Assembly: GCA_023418475.1 (NCBI GenBank)
Contig: JAEZZO010000021.1
Span: 1 to 10,234, forward strand
Reading direction: 5' to 3'
Source: Bacillota bacterium
GTDB taxonomy: Bacteria; Bacillota; Clostridia; Lachnospirales; Lachnospiraceae
Length of the DNA stretch: 10,234 nt
This document shows positions 6,199 to 10,234 of the stretch, in pieces. Position numbers and translations under genes: made by a program. The notes below the pieces were generated by a model. That model searched no databases. It saw only the letters and a program-made list of their open reading frames with translations, and had not been told where the DNA came from. Every line of letters starts with the position of its first letter. The stretch's first letter is position 1.

Positions 6199-8139
6199 GT
6201 GAAAATTGATCGATTAAAGGGAATTGAAATCACAGATGAAGATATTTTATGGGTTGAAGAGACTATGGGCAATAAATTTCATTTTGATTCAGCTAGAAAA
6301 AAAGTTATAAAAAATATGGATTCTGTTGATATACAAGCTTTTCCTGGTAGCGGAAAAACAACAATACTGGTTGCAAAATTAGCTATACTTGCAAATAAGT
6401 GGACATATGATAATTCAGGTATATGTGTTTTGTCACATACAAATGTTGCCAGAGAAGAAATAGAAGAGCGTTTGGGAAACACTGAGGTAGGAAGAAAATT
6501 ACTATCTCATCCACATTTTATTGGAACATTACATTCTTTTTTTGATACCTATATTACCTTACCGTGGATACGATCAAAAGGGATGGACATAAATATGATA
6601 GATACGGAACAAGTTCTTTCTTTAAGGTGGTGGAGGCTCCCTTATAAAACTCGTTTATATTTAGAACGTCAATTTAAGAACGAAAGCATCTGTTCATATA
6701 GGGACAGTGTAGGTGAAATAGATTGGGGCAAAAATGGTAAAACCAAGGAAGAAATACTCGATGTTATTACAAAGACTCAAAGTGAGGGATACTTTACTTT
6801 TGATGAAATGCTCCTATATGCACGTCAGGCATTAGAAGAGTGGAGTGAACTTTCAAATTCCATACAACAAAGATATCCAATCGTTTTCATAGATGAGGCG
6901 CAAGATACGGACTGTTTTCAGTGGGGGTTATTACAAAAAGCATTTAATCGAGATGGAGTATATAGCATCAGACAGGGATATGGTGATAGCAATCAAGCAA
7001 TATATAATAATTTAGCATTTGATGATGAGTTAGTACATTTTCCAAGAGAAGGTGCTTTGGTTTTAAACGAAAGTAAGCGTTTTGACTCACGAATTGCAAA
7101 ATTGGCAAATACAGTTGCCCTATCATCTGATCAAATGGAAGGTTCGGATAATTGTTTCACGCATAGTCAAAATATGCATACGATTTTCTTGTTTCAAAAA
7201 GACAAGGCATCACAAGTGATTAATGAATTTGGGCAGCTTGTTCTAGATACATTTTCAGATGAAGATATAGATAAATATCGTAAAGAGGGATGCCATGTCA
7301 TCGGAATGGTTCATTATAAGAAAGAGGATACAACGGATAAGCATTTTCCAAAAGGAATCTATGATTATTGGGAGTCTTATGAAGCAAAGAAGGCTGTCAA
7401 GAGTTCAGTTCATGAATATTTAATTGAATATTTTAGACACGGAATATCAGAGTTTCAAAGCGGTGGTGAAAAAGCAACACAAATTGAATGGATTTCAAGA
7501 GGACTTAGAAGACTAATAAATAAATTGAAAAAGAAGACTTTTATATCTGCTTCGGGAAGTGCATTCAATTCGTTGCTTAAGAATTTATCTGATGATTATC
7601 AGAGAGAAGTGCGGAAAATGATGAATGAACTTTCTGATGTTATCGATATTGCCACACAAGCAGAGTGGACTTCAATAAATATCATTATAAGTAAGATGCT
7701 TAAATTATATGATATTTCAGATTTTCAAGATGAAAAGAAGTTCTGTAAATGGATAGATGTTGAAAGAAATGACATGCTAAGCGAAGATAATAAAAAAAAG
7801 ATGATACCGAACCATTATATGTATGTAGATGAAAAAACAAATCGTTTTGTTGAAATGGAATTTGGGAGCATACATTCTGTCAAAGGTAGGACTCATTTAG
7901 CCACACTTGTTCTAGAGACATTTTTGCAAACTCATAATATGAAAGCTATTTTGAAATTTTTATGCAGTTCAGAACCGCCTAAATCAGTAGGGAAAAACCA
8001 TAAACGTTTAAAATGTCAGTATGTGGCTATGACACGTGCAAGAGCTTTGCTCTGTTTGGCAATTCCAATTGATTTTGTGGATGAAAGTACGCAAGTAAAA
8101 TTACGAGAATTAGGCTGGAATATTCAAGTTATTAAATGA
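6199..8139 (+). CDS. gajB: Gabija GajB-like UvrD/Rep superfamily 1 helicase
   Basis: This encodes 646 aa from the GTG at 6199, or 649 if the GTG at 6190 is used (numbering here follows 6190). All the SF1A helicase motifs can be read. Walker A is FPGSGKTT (51-58), motif Ia is ICVLSHTNVA, and TLHSFF (113-118) follows. Walker B is IVFIDEAQDTD (Asp235/Glu236), motif III is GDSNQAIYN, motif IV is NESKRFDSRIA, motif V is SIHSVKGRTHLATLVLE and motif VI is YVAMTRARALL. The GRTH variant of motif V, in place of the GLEF of UvrD, fits helicases paired with OLD nucleases. In Gabija, GajB acts with GajA, and its ATP hydrolysis is thought to help deplete nucleotides and sense DNA ends. It is larger than the roughly 490-residue Bacillus GajB. 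The extra length lies mostly between motifs IV and V (about 310-555). The start is set within the end of gajA, and the stop overlaps the earliest start of the next gene. Confidence 0.88.
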   Translation: MKIDRLKGIEITDEDILWVEETMGNKFHFDSARKKVIKNMDSVDIQAFPGSGKTTILVAKLAILANKWTYDNSGICVLSHTNVAREEIEERLGNTEVGRKLLSHPHFIGTLHSFFDTYITLPWIRSKGMDINMIDTEQVLSLRWWRLPYKTRLYLERQFKNESICSYRDSVGEIDWGKNGKTKEEILDVITKTQSEGYFTFDEMLLYARQALEEWSELSNSIQQRYPIVFIDEAQDTDCFQWGLLQKAFNRDGVYSIRQGYGDSNQAIYNNLAFDDELVHFPREGALVLNESKRFDSRIAKLANTVALSSDQMEGSDNCFTHSQNMHTIFLFQKDKASQVINEFGQLVLDTFSDEDIDKYRKEGCHVIGMVHYKKEDTTDKHFPKGIYDYWESYEAKKAVKSSVHEYLIEYFRHGISEFQSGGEKATQIEWISRGLRRLINKLKKKTFISASGSAFNSLLKNLSDDYQREVRKMMNELSDVIDIATQAEWTSINIIISKMLKLYDISDFQDEKKFCKWIDVERNDMLSEDNKKKMIPNHYMYVDEKTNRFVEMEFGSIHSVKGRTHLATLVLETFLQTHNMKAILKFLCSSEPPKSVGKNHKRLKCQYVAMTRARALLCLAIPIDFVDESTQVKLRELGWNIQVIK

Positions 8140-8201
8140 TGAGGTTCTTTAAGAAGGTAATGCAATGGAAAAATCAGATTATACTGAAATTAAAATATAG
8201 T

Positions 8202-8207
8202 GAGGGA
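8202..8207 (+). promoter_or_regulatory. Ribosome binding site supporting the ATG at 8214
   Basis: GAGGGA lies 6 bases before the ATG at 8214. The in-frame ATGs at 8136 (overlapping the gajB stop as ATGA) and 8160 have no site at a workable distance. The 8136 start remains possible through translational coupling. Confidence 0.5.
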
Positions 8208-8213
8208 TGTGAC

Positions 8214-9029
8214 ATGAAAAAATTTTTTCGTACGATTTGGATTTATTTTAAACGCAAATGGTGGTATCTTATATTGCTTACAGGAAGTTCGCTATTTGTT
8301 TATCAAAATAGATCCACCATGCTTAGTATTGAATTTGATAAGTTTAATTCTCAAAGTCTAATATTTATTTTATGGATTGTTTTACTTTTATTGCCATTGT
8401 TCTCTGAAATGGAGTTCTTTGGTGTAAAGTTAACAAAGGAAGTTGAAAAAGTCACAAGTGAAATTAAAGAAAGTCTTTATGACTTGAAATTACAGCTTAT
8501 GCAGCTGCAAGTAACTAATTCTGTAGCAACAAACATTCAGGTAGGAAATAACCTAATGCCATCTGAGGGTAAAATGGAGGAACTACTACAATTAGTTCGG
8601 GGGTTATCACAGAGTCCAGATTCAACGACTATACTTCCTGATATTGACGATACTGATAAATGCGTATATCTATTCAAAGTTAGACTTGGTATAGAAACGG
8701 CTTTGTCTGACTTGTCCGAAAAAATGGGATATACTGATAAAATACCACTATATAAATCATTGCAGCTTATGCTTAAGAACGAGTTAATAGATAACATAGC
8801 TTTTGATTTAATAAGCCAAGTTATCAAAATTGCAAACAGAGGTGTGCATGGAGAGATTGTTAGTGATGAATATATAAACTTTGTCAGAGAAACTCAACCA
8901 GAAATTCAACGTCAATTAAAAGATGCTTTGGGAAAATTACACTATACAGTATGCCCAAAATGTAAGTATACAGGATATTCAAGATACGAAAATATATGTC
9001 CTGAATGTGGGTACACATACGATGAATAA
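8214..9029 (+). CDS. Membrane protein with two TM helices, coiled coil, DUF4145/HEPN-like domain and zinc ribbon
   Basis: This encodes 271 aa from 8214 (26 more if it starts at 8136). Basic residues (MKKFFRTIWIYFKRK) lead into TM1 (about 16-31, WWYLILLTGSSLFVYQ). TM2 is at about 48-64 (SLIFILWIVLLLLPLF). A coiled coil runs from about 72 to 100 (KEVEKVTSEIKESLYDLKLQ). A helical domain at about 148-240 has VRLGIETALSDL and IANRGVHGE, resembling DUF4145/HEPN-like domains with their R..H pair (Arg209, His212). The end is a four-cysteine zinc ribbon: CPKC (247-250) and CPEC (262-265). The basic N-terminus suggests that both ends face the cytoplasm. It is the last gene of the operon, right after gajB, so it may be a membrane-bound accessory or effector for Gabija or for the whole cluster. 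Standard Gabija has only GajA and GajB. The domain call is by eye and the function is unknown. Confidence 0.7.
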   Translation: MKKFFRTIWIYFKRKWWYLILLTGSSLFVYQNRSTMLSIEFDKFNSQSLIFILWIVLLLLPLFSEMEFFGVKLTKEVEKVTSEIKESLYDLKLQLMQLQVTNSVATNIQVGNNLMPSEGKMEELLQLVRGLSQSPDSTTILPDIDDTDKCVYLFKVRLGIETALSDLSEKMGYTDKIPLYKSLQLMLKNELIDNIAFDLISQVIKIANRGVHGEIVSDEYINFVRETQPEIQRQLKDALGKLHYTVCPKCKYTGYSRYENICPECGYTYDE

Positions 9030-9112
9030 AATAATCAAAGTTCTACCTTTCGTTACTAGCTGATTATATAAAGTTACATATAGAAGAGTGAAGGTGTTAA
9101 AGAAGCCGAGAC

Positions 9113-9202
9113 AAGTAACTCATGAGCGTAATAAAATATGTCTAGGGAATACTTTCAATTTATTGAAATCTTAGACAATTTTTTTAGGCTCATGAGTTGT
9201 TT
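9113..9202 (+). repeat. 90-nt nested imperfect inverted repeat, probable RNA hairpin at the operon 3' end
   Basis: AACTCATGAGC (9117-9127) is the exact inverse of GCTCATGAGTT (9188-9198). Inward from there, TAA pairs with TTA, AAAAT (9133-9137) with ATTTT (9178-9182), TGTCTA (9139-9144) with TAGACA (9172-9177), and TTTCAAT (9153-9159) with ATTGAAA (9162-9168). Only a few mismatches and one 5-base bulge interrupt it. The extra outer and inner pairs are G-U on the plus-strand RNA (9115-9200, 9116-9199, 9145-9171, 9147-9169), so the fold is better on that strand. It lies between the convergent defence operon and TPR gene. It could be a structured 3' end or terminator, a small RNA, or a miniature mobile element. 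No T-tract follows it. The rest of 9030-9209 shows nothing else I can support. Confidence 0.55.
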
Positions 9203-9209
9203 CAAATTG

Positions 9210-9998
9210 CTAAATATTGATATACAACAAGATTTTTTGTTTATATTCCAACGCCTTCTCTCTTTTATGCCACCGACTATACAAATTATGCAAATACCGA
9301 TAGCAGGTCTTGCTATAATCACTGTCAGCTCCCATAACAGCAGTGATTTTCTGTTCAGCCTCCAGTAAACACAATTCTGCTTTTTCAGGGTTATTCTGAG
9401 ATAGTGCAATTATTCCTTTCCCGATCTGGCAGATAGCATAATCAAAACTATTCTCACCCTCGTGCCCCAGAACCAGTGATTCGTAAAGGGATAAAGCCTG
9501 ATTTGCAAGATCATAATCCTTTGCCAGAATCAACATATTGGTAAGATTTATAAGCTGTTGCAAGGTGTCATGAGTTTCAAAGATTCCATATTCCCCACGG
9601 ATTTCAAGTGCTATTTTCAAATGTTCGGCTGCTTCTTTTCCATTTTTCAGAAAAAGGTACACATTAGAAATATTATTATGCAGATTGGAAAGCAGAGCAG
9701 AAGTCTTTCTATCCATATCTGATAGCGGAATAGAATGAAGTAGTTCCAGTGCTTTAATACGTTTCTTTAAGGCATTGCCGTAGTCTTTACGGATAATAAA
9801 TAGTTCTGCTTTGTAATCCAGTAACAAGGCTCTGTCAGAAATAGAATTAAGTCCATGTTTCTCCATGGTATAAGAAATCCGTTCCATTAACTTTTGCAGA
9901 TAATCTATGACGAGATATTTATCCAGATAAGGGAACATGTCCTGAAGGAATAAAAGATAAGCTTCTGGTTCATTGGATATACCGTTCAAAAAGTGCAC
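9210..9998 (-). pseudogene. TPR-repeat protein, C-terminal part, 5' end cut off by an IS end
   Basis: This encodes 262 aa of antiparallel helices typical of tetratricopeptide repeats, for example YGNALKKRIKALELL, then ISNVYLFLKNGKEAAEHLKIAL, then NPEKAELCLLEAEQ and KREKALEYKQKIL. Such repeat arrays form the C-terminal sensor half of Firmicutes regulators that carry an N-terminal HTH or NB-ARC ATPase, and no such N-terminal domain is present here. The GTG start at 9998 and the first His lie in the GTGCAC repeat of the adjacent insertion-sequence end. The native gene therefore probably continued upstream and was cut between about 9990 and 9994. The DNA is visibly more GC-rich than the defence genes, which suggests resident chromosome. 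It runs towards the defence operon (convergent). A truncated regulator is the favoured reading; a short TPR protein expressed from the IS end is the alternative. Confidence 0.6.
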
Positions 9999-10022
9999 TC
10001 TTTTCGGTATTTTAGTGCACCC

Positions 10023-10057
10023 CTATCCGGTAAAACAGTGCAATACAATCCGGATAG
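10023..10057. repeat. Perfect 8-bp inverted repeat within the IS end
   Basis: CTATCCGG (10023-10030) and CCGGATAG (10050-10057) are exact inverses, 19 bases apart, and fall in the second and third terminal repeat units. They could form a hairpin that stops transcription of the ORF ending at 10088, or may simply reflect the repeat pattern. Confidence 0.5.
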
Positions 10058-10087
10058 TAGGTGCAGTTATTGACTGATTCTTGGTGT

Positions 10088-10234
10088 TTAGTATTCTGCT
10101 GGTATTTCGATTCCTGCATCTCGTAGCAGTTTTTCTAATAGAACAACCCTATCCTGTAAGTGTTGAATCTCCATCCAATTGCTATGGCATAGATCATCAG
10201 CCTCCTCAAGTTCGTATCTAGTAAGTTCATAGTC
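10088..10234 (-). CDS. C-terminal 48 residues of a small coiled-coil ORF at the IS end (partial)
   Basis: The frame is open from the right edge of the window to a TAA at 10088-10090 and ends in LLRDAGIEIPAEY. Before that, YELTRYELEEADDL and EIQHLQDRVVLLEKLL are strongly helical with a leucine/valine heptad pattern. It ends about 90 bases inside the IS edge and so is probably the last gene of that element. It does not look like the catalytic end of a DDE transposase or of an IstB ATPase. It may be an accessory protein, or the tail of a longer one. The family is not recognised. Confidence 0.5.
   Translation of the reverse strand, partial: DYELTRYELEEADDLCHSNWMEIQHLQDRVVLLEKLLRDAGIEIPAEY

Larger units (their letters stand above)
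9993..10234. mobile_element. End of an insertion sequence, IS21-like by its iterated terminal repeats (partial)
   Basis: Four copies of GTGCA start at 9993, 10015, 10038 and 10061, a spacing of 22, 23 and 23 bases. The first three are followed by a similar tail (TTCGGTA, TCCGGTA, TCCGGATA). Several spaced copies of a transposase-binding repeat at an element end are typical of the IS21 family. The element extends beyond the right edge of the window and its transposase is not seen, so the family is an inference. Its outer edge, near 9993, falls where the TPR frame loses its natural upstream sequence. Confidence 0.5.

Noticed and set aside
9064..9174. Short plus-strand frame with VKVLKKPRQVTHERNKI then CLGNTFNLLKS
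   Set aside because: It looks protein-like but has no ATG and no ribosome binding site, and it is largely explained by the 9113-9202 inverted repeat.
9138..9368. Plus-strand open frame of 76 codons
   Set aside because: It is antisense to the TPR gene and begins inside the large hairpin. No start signal or recognisable domain is present.
9155..9409. Minus-strand open frame of 84 codons overlapping the TPR gene end
   Set aside because: It is out of frame with the clear TPR repeats and has no recognisable content.
9993..10065. CRISPR array
   Set aside because: The repeat unit is only about 6 bases plus a degenerate tail, with no long identical repeats and no unique spacers. It fits an IS end better.

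Overview
This AT-rich window looks like a bacterial defence island from a low-GC Firmicute, most likely a Clostridia/Lachnospiraceae-type genome. That placement is inferred from AGGAGG-like ribosome binding sites, the AT-rich codon choice, and TPR and IS-end sequences of a kind common in that group. No marker gene fixes the species.

Layout. (1) Positions 1-2144 hold a decayed gene. Its 5' half (109-717) and 3' half (786-2144) are offset by one frame, and a single-base indel near 687-717 would rejoin them. The 3' half carries a PD-(D/E)XK nuclease core and a C-terminal SEC-C zinc motif. A possible minus-strand gene tail lies at 5-103. (2) Positions 2145-2340 hold a hairpin terminator and a promoter. 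(3) Positions 2341-9029 appear to be one five-gene plus-strand operon with very short gaps and overlaps. It contains an AAA15/RloA-like ATPase, an RloB-like TOPRIM protein with a GTG start, a Gabija-type GajA (OLD ATPase-TOPRIM nuclease), a Gabija-type GajB (UvrD/Rep helicase), and a membrane protein. That last protein has two TM helices, a coiled coil, a DUF4145/HEPN-like domain and a C-terminal zinc ribbon. (4) Positions 9030-9209 contain a roughly 90-nt nested inverted repeat that folds best as a plus-strand RNA. (5) Positions 9210-10234 lie on the minus strand in more GC-rich DNA: a TPR protein that lost its 5' end at the edge of an insertion-sequence end. That end carries GTGCA repeats at 22-23 bp spacing and the C-terminal tail of a small ORF.

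How the genes fit together. Both core modules pair an SMC/ABC-type ATPase with a TOPRIM nuclease fold. In the RloA/RloB pair the two domains are on separate proteins. In GajA they are fused, and GajA is partnered with a helicase. Known relatives (AbiL/RloAB-type pairs and Gabija) are anti-phage systems. The compact arrangement suggests co-expression from the promoter near 2282-2309. The fifth gene, a membrane-anchored zinc-ribbon protein, is not part of textbook Gabija and is the best candidate here for an undescribed component. All functional statements are inferences from motifs and gene order; no searches were run.
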